DNA of 64,000 bases from CAVREM01 sp963728825 (GTDB lineage: Bacteria > Acidobacteriota > Vicinamibacteria > Vicinamibacterales > CAVVIG01). The DNA lies in contig CAVSLA010000006.1 in the NCBI GenBank assembly GCA_963728825.1, positions 496,001-560,000 of the forward strand. The letters are read 5' to 3'. This document shows, piece after piece, positions 32,137-40,330 of this stretch (position 1 is the stretch's first letter; the number at the start of each line of letters is the position of its first letter). The translations under genes were made by a program, and so were the position numbers. The notes beneath the pieces were generated by a model. The model made no database searches, was not told the origin of the DNA, and saw only the letters and a program-made list of their open reading frames with translations.

Positions 32137-33386
32137 ACATCGCGATTGCCAAGCCGACTGCGCAGGCGATCGGCGGCTTCGAGATCGTCGTGGAGCGCAT
32201 TGCGGCCGGCCTGCGGGAAAAAGGACACACCGTCGATCTCGTGCAGGTCGACGCCACCGCGAGCCCGGTCAGCCACCTGTCCGTTTCGATCGATTCCGCT
32301 CACCTCGCGCTCTTTCGCGACTTCTTCTTCCATCTCAACATGGTGGCGCGGTTCGAGGCGCTCGATGTGAGCGGTTACGATGTGGTGTTGTGCACGCAGC
32401 CCGGCTCATGGGCGGTTCGCCATCCGAAGAAAGTCGTGCTCTTCTATCACCACACCCGGACCTTCTACGACCTGTTCGAGGCCATCGAGAGCGTCCGCGG
32501 CCATGACATCGGACTGCATCATCTGGCCGCCTTCATCGTTCGCGACGTCGACGGATGTTTTCTGAAGCCTGATGTTCCCGTGCTCGCCGGCAGCCGGCGC
32601 GTCAAGCAGCGCCTGGCCGATCACAACGGGCTTCACGACAACGTCGAGGTGTTCAGCGCCGGAATCGACGAGGCATTTCTCGGGTATCGCGGGCCGACCT
32701 CCTTCGGCGCGCCGCTCTGCATCGGCCGTCACGAGTTTCCGAAACGAACCGAGTTGTTTCTGCATGCGATGGCCCACCTGCCTGAAGATGAGGGACGGGT
32801 GCTCGGCAGCGGCAGCTTCTCGGACCGCCTGGCGGCTCTCGATGGGTGGTTGCGGCTCCAGCATCTCGAACCACCCGCCAACGCACGGCCGACGCGGTCG
32901 GGCTGTCACATCGACGATGACCGGCTGTGGAGAGACGTTGCGATTCATCGTCCGATTGAAGAGCTCTCTGCGGCCGGTGCCGCAGCCTTCGCACGCGCCG
33001 GACGTTCCAACATCCGCTTCCTGGGGAAGCTCACCAGAGATGAATTGATCCGCGAGTACAGCTCGGCGCTGTGTGTCGTCTGTCCCGCCTTCGACGAGGA
33101 CTACGGCCTGACGTGTCTCGAGGCGATGGCCTTTGGCAAGCCGGTGATTGCGTGCGTCGATGGTGGCGGATACGTCGAGCTGATAGAAGACGGCGTCGAT
33201 GGATTTCTGGTGGAGGCGACCGGGCCGGCGATCGCGAACGCGATCACACGGCTCAAGGACGTGTCGCTGGCGCGGACGATGGGCGCGCGCGGCCGTGAGA
33301 AAGCCCAGGCCTACACCTGGGCGCGCGCAATCGAGCAGGTGGACCGAGCGCTAAAGGAAACGGGGATCTTTTCACGATCCTCGTAA
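32133..33386 (+). CDS. Glycosyltransferase family 4 protein
   Basis: 417 residues. GT-B fold: N-terminal acceptor domain starting MNIAIAKPTAQAIGGFEIVVERIAAGL, and C-terminal nucleotide-sugar domain with 'FLGKLTRDELIREYSSALCVVCPAFDEDYGLTCLEAMAFGKPVIA', including the E-x7-E retaining motif. It transfers an unknown sugar, presumably to a surface glycan. An 80-residue insertion with an acidic/proline stretch (about 230-290) separates the usual substrate-loop region. It ends in a strong hairpin terminator shared with the convergent gene. Confidence 0.88.
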   Translation: MNIAIAKPTAQAIGGFEIVVERIAAGLREKGHTVDLVQVDATASPVSHLSVSIDSAHLALFRDFFFHLNMVARFEALDVSGYDVVLCTQPGSWAVRHPKKVVLFYHHTRTFYDLFEAIESVRGHDIGLHHLAAFIVRDVDGCFLKPDVPVLAGSRRVKQRLADHNGLHDNVEVFSAGIDEAFLGYRGPTSFGAPLCIGRHEFPKRTELFLHAMAHLPEDEGRVLGSGSFSDRLAALDGWLRLQHLEPPANARPTRSGCHIDDDRLWRDVAIHRPIEELSAAGAAAFARAGRSNIRFLGKLTRDELIREYSSALCVVCPAFDEDYGLTCLEAMAFGKPVIACVDGGGYVELIEDGVDGFLVEATGPAIANAITRLKDVSLARTMGARGREKAQAYTWARAIEQVDRALKETGIFSRSS

Positions 33387-33398
33387 AAAGATCCCCGT
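33360..33398. terminator. Bidirectional hairpin terminator
   Basis: Perfect 13-bp stem ACGGGGATCTTTT (33360-33372) with AAAAGATCCCCGT (33386-33398), loop 13 nt. T-runs occur at the base of the hairpin in both directions. It lies between the convergent glycosyltransferase (stop 33384-33386) and PspC-domain gene (stop 33406-33408). Confidence 0.8.
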
Positions 33399-33405
33399 CC
33401 CGCTT

Positions 33406-34518
33406 TTATGGTCTGAAAACGTCGCGCATCGCATAGCCGAACTCGCGGAAGAGATGCGGCAGGCGCTGCAGGAACTCGCGGATCTCCGGGATGTTGTTCG
33501 ACGCGACGTAGACGACGATCGACAGCCCGACCAGCCACACCACCGCATGCCAGAAGGCGAACCAGCTGGTCGCCGCACCAGAACCTGGATGCCAGGTCCA
33601 GCGCTGAACGGCGCGGAACGGCGACACGACGATCTGGTAGCCGATGAACAGTCCGAGCGCCGCCGCCCAGAGCGGCATGTCCTCGGGCAGGCGCCAGTAG
33701 AAGACGCCGCCGGTGTTGACCAGCGAAACCATCATCCCCGCTGCCACCAGAAACAGTGTCAGGTGCACCAGGCTGAACAGCGGGAAGACGACGAGGGTCC
33801 AGGCCGGCGGCGGCGGATAACTCGCCGCTGAAGCCCAGGGCCAGTTGACGCGCTGCCACGCGCGGCGCTGGCGCCACTGTCGCTTCTGGCGCCGCCATTC
33901 CTGGTTCCACTTCCTGCTGCCTTCGGCGTACTGCCTCGTCACTCGATCGACGACTTCCTTGGCGTTGAAAGGGAGACCGTCGGCAGCCGCCCGCTCCTCG
34001 GGCGTATTCGCCTCGGGCACCAGGAACATCATCACGACGTAGCCGATGATGGCGACGCCTTGGGTCAGGAGCGCTGCCGCGACGAACCCGATCCGGACCA
34101 GCGTGACGTCGACCTTGAAGTAGGCCGCCACGCCGTTGCAGACACCCGCGATCATGGCGCCGTCGGTAATGCGATAGAGCCGTTTCGGCTTGGGTGGCGA
34201 GCCGGCGGTGCTGTCGGCCTTGGCGTCGCTGCCTGATGGCCGGTCGCCCGATTCCTCCGCTGTACCAGCGGAAACGGGGCCCATCTCCCCGACGATCTGC
34301 GCGACTTCGCTGGCCGTGACGACGGTCTTGTGCGAGCCGAGATATTTCTGACACTTGTCGGCAATCGCCTGCTCCAGGTCGGCCATGATCTCCGCGCGAT
34401 CGGGGTTATCGGCGAGCTCCCGTTCGGCGCTGGCGAGGTACTCGCCGAGCGCGTCGTAGCCGGTTTCATCCAACTGATACGCGTTCCCGTTCAGGTTGAT
34501 GCTGATGACTTTCTGCAT
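33406..34518 (-). CDS. PspC domain membrane protein
   Basis: 370 residues from ATG 34518. An N-terminal cytoplasmic region (about 1-60, 'ISINLNGNAYQLDETGYDALGEYLASAERELADNPDRAEIM') recalls the segment preceding PspC domains in anti-sigma-like proteins. It is followed by a linker and the PspC domain 'RLYRITDGAMIAGVCNGVAAYFKVDVTLVRIGFV' with two membrane passes. A basic region (about 205-235, RKWNQEWRRQKRQWRQRR pattern) and four further transmembrane helices follow. Probably an envelope-stress factor, co-regulated with the PadR repressor whose gene ends 2 nt upstream. Confidence 0.82.
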   Translation of the reverse strand: MQKVISINLNGNAYQLDETGYDALGEYLASAERELADNPDRAEIMADLEQAIADKCQKYLGSHKTVVTASEVAQIVGEMGPVSAGTAEESGDRPSGSDAKADSTAGSPPKPKRLYRITDGAMIAGVCNGVAAYFKVDVTLVRIGFVAAALLTQGVAIIGYVVMMFLVPEANTPEERAAADGLPFNAKEVVDRVTRQYAEGSRKWNQEWRRQKRQWRQRRAWQRVNWPWASAASYPPPPAWTLVVFPLFSLVHLTLFLVAAGMMVSLVNTGGVFYWRLPEDMPLWAAALGLFIGYQIVVSPFRAVQRWTWHPGSGAATSWFAFWHAVVWLVGLSIVVYVASNNIPEIREFLQRLPHLFREFGYAMRDVFRP

Positions 34519-34520
34519 GG

Positions 34521-34844
34521 CTATCGTCCCAGCTGCGTGATCGTCGTGTTCAGGTGTTTCCAGTAGTCGTTCAGCTCGCCGAGCTGCGACTTTCCCTTGG
34601 CGGTCAGCTCGTAGTACTTGCGAGGCGGGCCGGCGTCGGATTCCTGCCATTCGTAGTCGAGCAGCCCTTCGCGCCGCATCTTGCTGAGCAGCGGATACAG
34701 CGTGCCTTCCTGCGTGGAGAAATCAGTGTCGGCGAGGCGCTTCAGGATGTCGGCCACGTAGACCTTGTCCGCGGCGACGATCTTGAGAATCAGATACTCG
34801 AGCAGCCCCTTCCGGATGGCCACGAATCGTTCGTTGACGCCCAT
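34521..34844 (-). CDS. PadR family transcriptional regulator (autoregulating, pspC operon)
   Basis: 107 residues. Winged helix typical of short PadR proteins: 'LLEYLILKIVAADKVYVADILKRLADTDFSTQEGTLYPLLSKMRREGLLDYEW', then 'YYELTAKGKSQL' and a dimerisation helix. It precedes the PspC gene by 2 nt. A perfect 10-bp-arm inverted repeat covers its own -10 region, so it very likely represses the padR-pspC operon. Confidence 0.9.
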   Translation of the reverse strand: MGVNERFVAIRKGLLEYLILKIVAADKVYVADILKRLADTDFSTQEGTLYPLLSKMRREGLLDYEWQESDAGPPRKYYELTAKGKSQLGELNDYWKHLNTTITQLGR

Positions 34845-34855
34845 GTTTATGTGAA

Positions 34856-34879
34856 GCTACCTTGTGGAGACAAGGTAGC
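34856..34879 (-). promoter_or_regulatory. PadR operator overlapping the padR-pspC promoter
   Basis: Perfect inverted repeat GCTACCTTGT (34856-34865) / ACAAGGTAGC (34870-34879) with 4-nt centre GGAG. It overlaps the -10 of the minus-strand promoter: -35 TTGACA at 34900-34895, 17-nt spacer, extended -10 TGC-TACCTT at 34880-34872. Confidence 0.75.
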
Positions 34880-34900
34880 AGGGTGGCTGAAGGATGTCAA
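34872..34900 (-). promoter_or_regulatory. padR-pspC promoter
   Basis: Reading the minus strand: TTGACA (34900-34895), 17 nt, TACCTT (34877-34872) preceded by TGC. The -10 lies inside the right arm of the inverted repeat at 34856-34879, the classical layout for autorepression. Confidence 0.6.
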
Positions 34901-36373
34901 GACGCTGCGTATACTGACGTCCTGACACCTTCTTCTCGATGGCGCCAGGGCCGAACATTGGCGCTTGTCGTTTGCACGCTGACGTTCACCGTCACGCTGT
35001 ACATCCGCATCCGCGGGATCTCCACGCATTTCTGGATGCTGTGGGATCAGATCCGCGACTGGGACATCGCGCTCGGATCGTTTACAGAGCTTCCGCTGGT
35101 CGGCCCGCCGACCCACTTCCGGGGATACACCATCGGTCCGGCGTTCTACTGGATCCTGTGGGCGATTCGGGTCACGGTTGGCCCGTGGTTCGACAACCTG
35201 CCGCACGCCGGCGGGATTGGGCAGGCCATCCTTCAGTCGGCGGCCGACTCGCTGTTGCTGGTTGCGGTATGGCGCCGTACCGAATCGATCTGGATTGCCT
35301 TGCTCACGGTGGTCCTGCTCGCCACATCCGCGTACGACCTGTGTCTGGCGCCCCTTGTCTGGAATCCCGTGATGGGATCGATTCTCGCCAAGATGGCGAC
35401 CGCACTCGTTCTCCTCGACTGGCATCGTCGCTCGCTCGGCCGTGTGTCGCTTGTCGCCGCGATTGCATGGGCCGCTGTCCATGCCTACACGGGGGCCGTC
35501 TACGTCGCGCTCGCCGTCTTCAGCGCGATGGTGATGCCAGGAGTCATTGAGAAGGCCTGGCGCGACGTCCTGACGCGGGCGGCCGTCGTCGCTGGGGTCG
35601 TGGCGGTGCTTCAACTACCGTACGTCGTGCACCGGCTCTCGAGCCGCGACGGCACGCCCGCGATGGGAGTCGTGACAGGAAGCGTCGGGCAGGTCCTGAC
35701 CGGACGCGCGGACGCTCGCCTGACCGAGAGCGTCACGGGCTACGTCAACGCTGTCAGTTTCATTCAGGGGTTCCCTGACCGGTTCCCGGCTGTGGGCTGG
35801 CTGCTCCTCGCCGCCGCTGTGATCGTCGGGTTCAGTTATCGCAAGGATCCGGCCTTGGTGGTGCTGTTACTGCTGCCGCAGGCCCTCGCCGTCGTTGGTT
35901 ATGCGTTGTTTCAGGGCGGACTGGATCACTACTACTACCTGTCGCTGATGCCGGCGGCCGTTCTCACGATTGTCCTGGCAATCGCATCGGTGCCAGTCAC
36001 CGCTCTGGCACCGATGTGGCACTCCTCCGACACCACTCTGGCACCGCTCCGGCACTCCTCCGACACCGCTCGACTCTCCCGCGCCATCGTGGCGATCGTC
36101 GCGCTTGCGGTCGTGCTCACTCAAGTGCCCGAGCGCCTGGACTATTCGATGAGGATGCACAGGATGCCGGAGTACGGCCCCCTTGTGGAGGGTTCGCGAC
36201 GGGCCGCGCGGCAGAACCAGCCGATGCGTCTGATCGAGACCGAGTTCACGCTTCCGGCCCCCAGCGACGTGATGTTCGTGTATCGGATTCTCGGCGGCCA
36301 GATCGATCCAGCCTCGCCCTGGATTGCGCGGATCAAACGCACGGGCGAGGTTGATTTTCGGAAAGTCGACTGA
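34883..36373 (+). CDS. GT-C type membrane glycosyltransferase-like protein
   Basis: About 496 residues from GTG 34883; TTG 34862 and TTG 34958 are alternatives in the same frame, the last better placed behind a TATACT -10 (34910-34915). Ten or more hydrophobic helices and a first periplasmic loop with 'WMLWDQIRDWDIALGSFTELPLVGPPTHFRGYTIGPAFYW' resemble ArnT/PMT-like GT-C enzymes. The acidic Asp residues of that loop would be catalytic. Near residue 370-400 an 11-bp tandem repeat is read in frame as two 11-residue repeats (LAPMWHSSDTT, LAPLRHSSDTA). Divergent from padR. Confidence 0.75.
   Translation: MAEGCQDAAYTDVLTPSSRWRQGRTLALVVCTLTFTVTLYIRIRGISTHFWMLWDQIRDWDIALGSFTELPLVGPPTHFRGYTIGPAFYWILWAIRVTVGPWFDNLPHAGGIGQAILQSAADSLLLVAVWRRTESIWIALLTVVLLATSAYDLCLAPLVWNPVMGSILAKMATALVLLDWHRRSLGRVSLVAAIAWAAVHAYTGAVYVALAVFSAMVMPGVIEKAWRDVLTRAAVVAGVVAVLQLPYVVHRLSSRDGTPAMGVVTGSVGQVLTGRADARLTESVTGYVNAVSFIQGFPDRFPAVGWLLLAAAVIVGFSYRKDPALVVLLLLPQALAVVGYALFQGGLDHYYYLSLMPAAVLTIVLAIASVPVTALAPMWHSSDTTLAPLRHSSDTARLSRAIVAIVALAVVLTQVPERLDYSMRMHRMPEYGPLVEGSRRAARQNQPMRLIETEFTLPAPSDVMFVYRILGGQIDPASPWIARIKRTGEVDFRKVD
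36003..36068. repeat. 11-bp-period repeat, copy D, inside a coding sequence
   Basis: Six 11-mers (36003, 36014, 36025, 36036, 36047, 36058) with a 33-bp superperiod, same consensus as copy A (CTCCGACACCR). Because three units make 33 bp, the array is translated as two 11-residue repeats and leaves the reading frame of the GT-C protein intact. It falls in a hydrophilic loop between two membrane helices. Confidence 0.85.
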
Positions 36374-36374
36374 A

Positions 36375-36434
36375 GCCGGGTTAAAAAAGACCCGGCCTGC
36401 AAATGCCGCAGTACGTAGGCCTCTTAGGCCCGGC
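36375..36434. repeat. REP-like palindromic elements between convergent genes
   Basis: A 7-bp stem GCCGGGT/ACCCGGC with an A-rich loop (36375-36396), followed by GTACGTAGGCCTCTTAGGCCC-type sequence (36411 onward). The GTAGG...CCTCTTAGGCCCGGC core is shared with 47183-47323, 51349-51435, 60925-60972 and 61677-61703. It lies between the convergent GT-C and ADOP genes. Confidence 0.65.
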
Positions 36435-36439
36435 AATCG

Positions 36440-39142
36440 CTATTCGTATCGCAGCGCCTGCGTCGGATCTTGTCGGAGCGCCCGGCGCACCGGCACATAC
36501 GCAGCCAATACGGCCACCGCCGCGAACACCAGGGCCGAGCCGGCCATCGTCAGCGGATCGGTCGGCGCCACGCCGAACAGGAACCTGGCGAGAACCCGGC
36601 CGGTCGCCAGGGTCAAAGCCAGACCTGCCGCCACACCGATGCCGACCGTGACGAACGTTTCGCGCGCGACCAGATTGATGACATCGGCCGGCCGCGCGCC
36701 CAGCGCCATCCGGATGCCGATCTCGTTGGTCCGCCGGGTAGCGTCGTACCAGACGACGCCATATAACCCGATCGATGCGAGCAACAGGCCGACGAACCCG
36801 AAAATGGTGGTGATCAGTGCAACGCTGCGTTCCGTATCGATGGTCTGGGCGATCTGATCCCGTTGGGTCTTGATGTCGATCAGAGCCAGGTTCGAGTCGA
36901 CCCGGCGCGCCGCCTCACGTACGACTGGCACCAACGCCGCAGGATCGGGGGCGGTCCGCACTTCGAAGGTCATGGGGGCGACGGCCAGCTGCAGGTACGG
37001 CCTGTAGAAGGTGGGCGGCGCCGGTTCGTCCAGTCGTGCATATTTGGCGTCGGCCACGACTCCGACGACCTCGATGGGATTGGTCCGGCCCGCCGGGGGG
37101 TCCAACCAGAAGGGGCGGCCGAGCGGACTCTGCTCGCCGAACAGCTGCCGGGCCATCGTTTCGTTGATCACAGCAACCATCGGCGCGCCTTTGGTATCAC
37201 CCGGCTGCAAGCTCCGGCCGATCAGGATCGGCATGCCCATCGTGTCGAAGAAATTCCAGCGGACATTCTGAATGAAGCCTTCCCGGGGCTGCGCGGCGCC
37301 GTCCGCGCTTACTTCGGCGCTCCACTCGCTCCGCGCAACGAGCGGCACGGCCGACACCGTCGCCGACGTCACCCCCGGAAGGGCTTCGAACTCTGTCACA
37401 AGGTCCTCGAACGTCTGGTGGTCGCGGCCGTTCACGCGGAACACCAGAAGGTTGTCTGCGTTGAAGCCAACATTCACGGCGCTGAAATTGCGCAGCGTGC
37501 GCAGGAGAAGACCGGACCCGACCAGCAGCACGAGACAGACAGCCACTTGGATGGCAATGAGCGCTTTTCTGGCGACGTTGCGCGACATGCTCTGATTCGG
37601 ACCGACTCGCATCGATTGGCTCAGGTGCCGTCCAGTCACACGGAGCGCGGGCGCGATGCTGAAGGCGAAGGCCGTCAAGATCGAAAGAAGCGCCGTAAAG
37701 GCGAGGACACGGCCGTCGATGCTGCTGTCGATGACCGGCGTCTCGCCGCCCGCCGGCAGCCAGGAAAAAAAGTCCTTACCGCAGGTTGCCACCAGGACGC
37801 CCGCAATCGCGCCGCCGACCGCGAGGACTCCGCCTTCGGTGAGCATCTGCCGGACGAGGCGGCCGCGGCTGGCTCCGAGCGCGAGGCGGACGGCCACTTC
37901 CTGCCCCCGCGTTGAAGCGCGCACCAAAAGCAGGTTCGCAAGGTTGACGCACGCGACGAACAGAACGGCCGCGACGACCGCGAAGAGAATCGCGAGCAGT
38001 CCGAGCGCATCGAGCCGCGGGGCGTCGGCGCCCCGACCACCCGGCACGACACGCAGCTCGGGGACGGTGCTGCGCTCCGGATTGGGCGTGTTTGCCGGCC
38101 GGGCCGCCCAGCTCTCGAGGACCGTGTCCCTGAACATGGCTTGAAGTTCAGCCGACGCCTGCTCGCGTGTCACGCCCGCTCTCAGCCGTCCCATCATCTC
38201 GACCCACCACGCGGAAAGCGGATATGTGCGACCGGTGATGGCCTGAGCGTGGGCCATCGGCACGCTGACGTCGACCGATTCGGTGGCGCGCGTTCCGTGA
38301 AAGCCTTCAGCGGTGACGCCGACGATGGTGATTGCGACCCGATTGACCGTCATCAGGCGGCCAACGACCGCCGAATCGCCGTTGAAGCGCCGCTGCCAGA
38401 ACCGATGACTGATGACCGCTACCGGCTCAACGTCGACACGGTCGTCTTCGGGCCCAAGCGTGCGGCCGACGTGGGCCGCGACGCCGAGCCCAGGAAAGTA
38501 GTCTCCGGTGACCGCCTGACCAGCTGCTGTTTCAGTGACGCCGTCAGCAACCACGGTCAGGCGGCTGAGTCGCGCGATGGCGAAGATGTTCGTCAGGCTC
38601 TGGCTGCGATCCTGAAAGCGTTCGAGCGTCAGCAACGAGAACGACGTGCGGATGCCGACACCTGGCTGAGACGCCGGGCGGCCGTATCCCGAATAGCTGG
38701 CGACCATGGCATCGGCGGTTCGGAGCCACTGGAACCCTACGAGTTCATCGGGGGAACGGACGGGCAGCTCTCTCAAGAGCACCGCGTCGGCGACGCTGAA
38801 AACGGCTGCGTTGGCGCCGATGCCGAGCCCGAGCGTGGCCACGGCGGCCGCCGCAAAGCCGCGGTTGCGAGCGAGCGTTCGCAAGGCGTAGCGGAAATCG
38901 GCGCGCAGCTCGTCGATAAGGCGAATGCCGTAGCTCGCGCGTCCTTGCTCCTTGAACTTCGCCATCGATCCGAACTCGATCCGGGCGCGTCGAACCGCGT
39001 CCGGCCGCGACAGACCGTGACGGGCCATCAGATCGTCGGCGCGAGCTTCGACGTGAAACGAGAGCTCATCTGTTATCCGCTGTTCCAGCTCCGATCGCCG
39101 GACGAGGGCATTCCACAGTGATCGCAGCCTTCGCAACGCCAC
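36440..39142 (-). CDS. ADOP-type ABC transporter permease (FtsX/MacB-like, duplicated)
   Basis: 900 residues from GTG 39142, one base after the padR stop; the AGGAGG ribosome site lies in the last padR codons. The N-terminal DUF-like helix pair 'LEQRITDELSFHVEARADDLMARHGLSRPDAVRRARIEFG' is diagnostic of acidobacterial duplicated orphan permeases. Two MacB_PCD plus FtsX units follow (membrane helices near 100-125, 385-480, 540-560, 765-890), each ending with conserved 'ALGASRGRLVRQML' and 'ALGARPADVINLVARE' coupling motifs. No ATPase gene is adjacent. Regulated by the linked PadR. Confidence 0.92.
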   Translation of the reverse strand: MALRRLRSLWNALVRRSELEQRITDELSFHVEARADDLMARHGLSRPDAVRRARIEFGSMAKFKEQGRASYGIRLIDELRADFRYALRTLARNRGFAAAAVATLGLGIGANAAVFSVADAVLLRELPVRSPDELVGFQWLRTADAMVASYSGYGRPASQPGVGIRTSFSLLTLERFQDRSQSLTNIFAIARLSRLTVVADGVTETAAGQAVTGDYFPGLGVAAHVGRTLGPEDDRVDVEPVAVISHRFWQRRFNGDSAVVGRLMTVNRVAITIVGVTAEGFHGTRATESVDVSVPMAHAQAITGRTYPLSAWWVEMMGRLRAGVTREQASAELQAMFRDTVLESWAARPANTPNPERSTVPELRVVPGGRGADAPRLDALGLLAILFAVVAAVLFVACVNLANLLLVRASTRGQEVAVRLALGASRGRLVRQMLTEGGVLAVGGAIAGVLVATCGKDFFSWLPAGGETPVIDSSIDGRVLAFTALLSILTAFAFSIAPALRVTGRHLSQSMRVGPNQSMSRNVARKALIAIQVAVCLVLLVGSGLLLRTLRNFSAVNVGFNADNLLVFRVNGRDHQTFEDLVTEFEALPGVTSATVSAVPLVARSEWSAEVSADGAAQPREGFIQNVRWNFFDTMGMPILIGRSLQPGDTKGAPMVAVINETMARQLFGEQSPLGRPFWLDPPAGRTNPIEVVGVVADAKYARLDEPAPPTFYRPYLQLAVAPMTFEVRTAPDPAALVPVVREAARRVDSNLALIDIKTQRDQIAQTIDTERSVALITTIFGFVGLLLASIGLYGVVWYDATRRTNEIGIRMALGARPADVINLVARETFVTVGIGVAAGLALTLATGRVLARFLFGVAPTDPLTMAGSALVFAAVAVLAAYVPVRRALRQDPTQALRYE

Positions 39143-39143
39143 G

Positions 39144-39479
39144 TCAGGCCTCCTGGGCGCGCAGTGCGGCATTGACGGCCCCTGACGTCTGATTCCACCG
39201 CTCGGTTTCCGCCTTGAGCCGCTTGCGCCCCGCCGCGGTCAGCGTGTAGAACTTCGCTTTGCGATTGTTGTCAGACGTGCCCCACTCCACGTCGAGCAGA
39301 CCCCGATGCTCGAGTCGGTAGAGCGCGGGGTACAGCGCCCCCTGTTCGATGACGAGCGCGCCGGCGGTGATCTGCTCGATCCGCAGGAGGACGCCGTAGC
39401 CGTGTTGGGGGCCGAGGGACAGCGCCTTGAGAATCAGCAGGTCGAGGGTGCCGTGGAGAAGTTCAGCCTGCGGTGCCAC
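39144..39479 (-). CDS. PadR family transcriptional regulator (ADOP-linked)
   Basis: 111 residues from GTG 39479 with AGGAGG upstream. Winged-helix pattern 'LLHGTLDLLILKALSLGPQHGYGVLLRIEQITAGALVIEQGALYPALYRLEHRGLLDVEW' followed by 'RKAKFYTLTAAGRKRLKAE' is the classical short PadR. Its promoter carries a different palindrome from that of the PadR at 34521, indicating a separate specificity. It controls itself and the ADOP permease gene that begins one base after its stop. Confidence 0.92.
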   Translation of the reverse strand: MAPQAELLHGTLDLLILKALSLGPQHGYGVLLRIEQITAGALVIEQGALYPALYRLEHRGLLDVEWGTSDNNRKAKFYTLTAAGRKRLKAETERWNQTSGAVNAALRAQEA

Positions 39480-39498
39480 GTCGGTCCTCCTATGACGT

Positions 39499-39534
39499 TT
39501 AGGAGAGACTAGAATTTCTCTCCTAATCTGTCAA
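39499..39534 (-). promoter_or_regulatory. Promoter and PadR operator of the padR-ADOP operon
   Basis: Minus strand: -35 TTGACA (39534-39529), 17-nt spacer, -10 TAGTCT (39511-39506). A perfect inverted repeat TTAGGAGAGA (39499-39508) / TCTCTCCTAA (39517-39526) with an 8-nt centre fills the spacer and -10. An extra half-site AGGAGAGA lies at 39534-39541 next to the -35. Confidence 0.75.
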
Positions 39535-39646
39535 GGAGAGAACGTGACATTTACACAGTCTCCTGTATGCTGAGACGTCACGCGATCGTCACATCGCGGG
39601 GCTATCGACGGGAACCGGATTTGCACCTGCGCAGCCAGAACCGCAC

Positions 39647-40285
39647 ATGATGGGCGACTTCGGACCACGGCTAAGGCGGGAGCGCGAGCGGCGCAAGATC
39701 TCGCTCGAATCGATTTCCGCCAATACCAAGGTCAGCATCTCGCTGTTCGAGGCCCTCGAGCGTGATGACATCTCGCGCTGGCCGTGCGGGATCTTCCGCC
39801 GCTCCTTCGTGCGGTCGTACGCCGAGGCCATCGGTCTGGACGGCGACGAGACCGTCCGCGAGTTCCTCGAGCGGTTCCCCGATCCGGTCGAGGCCGCCAA
39901 GCCCGACGCTCCCGCCAAGCCTGCCAGTCCTCATCGCCGCCCGGCGACATTGCGACTGACCCTGGCCGATTCCTGGTCGCCCTTCGCCAGGGGCGCCATC
40001 CTGTCCGCCATCGCCAAACGGTCGGCAGCCGTCGCCGTGGATGCCTCGATTACTGCCCTCGTCGCGGTCGCGCTGTTCCTGACACTCGGTTATTTCTGGA
40101 TCCCCCTGACGATTTTCATGGCGTGTTACTACTGGGGCGGCATTCTTCTGCTCGGCAATACGCCAGGTGTCTGCCTCCAGGGCCCGGGCAAGGAACACGA
40201 TCCGCCTGGAACTCCCACTTCCCGGAAGCGCTTCAGCCTCGATGCCCTTCGCGCTCGCTTCGCCGCGGGCTCCCGCGTCGCTTGA
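39647..40285 (+). CDS. RodZ-like protein: N-terminal HTH plus membrane helices
   Basis: 212 residues. Residues 1-75 are the RodZ-type helix-turn-helix ('FGPRLRRERERRKISLESISANTKVSISLFEALERDDISRWPCGIFRRSFVRSYAEAIGLD'), which in RodZ binds MreB. After a Pro/Ala linker come two or three hydrophobic helices (about 130-175) and a short basic tail, instead of RodZ's single helix and periplasmic domain. It may link a cytoskeletal or DNA partner to the membrane. A candidate promoter GTGACA-N16-TATGCT lies at 39544-39571. Confidence 0.75.
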   Translation: MMGDFGPRLRRERERRKISLESISANTKVSISLFEALERDDISRWPCGIFRRSFVRSYAEAIGLDGDETVREFLERFPDPVEAAKPDAPAKPASPHRRPATLRLTLADSWSPFARGAILSAIAKRSAAVAVDASITALVAVALFLTLGYFWIPLTIFMACYYWGGILLLGNTPGVCLQGPGKEHDPPGTPTSRKRFSLDALRARFAAGSRVA

Positions 40286-40330
40286 TAGGCTAGACTCCCC
40301 ATCTGCCGCCGCTCCCGCGGCGTAGACCCT

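Noticed and set aside
36375..36396. Rho-independent terminator after the GT-C gene
   Set aside because: The stem GCCGGGT/ACCCGGC is followed by CTGCAAATG, not a T-run; the A/T run is in the loop. It is treated as part of the REP-like element.
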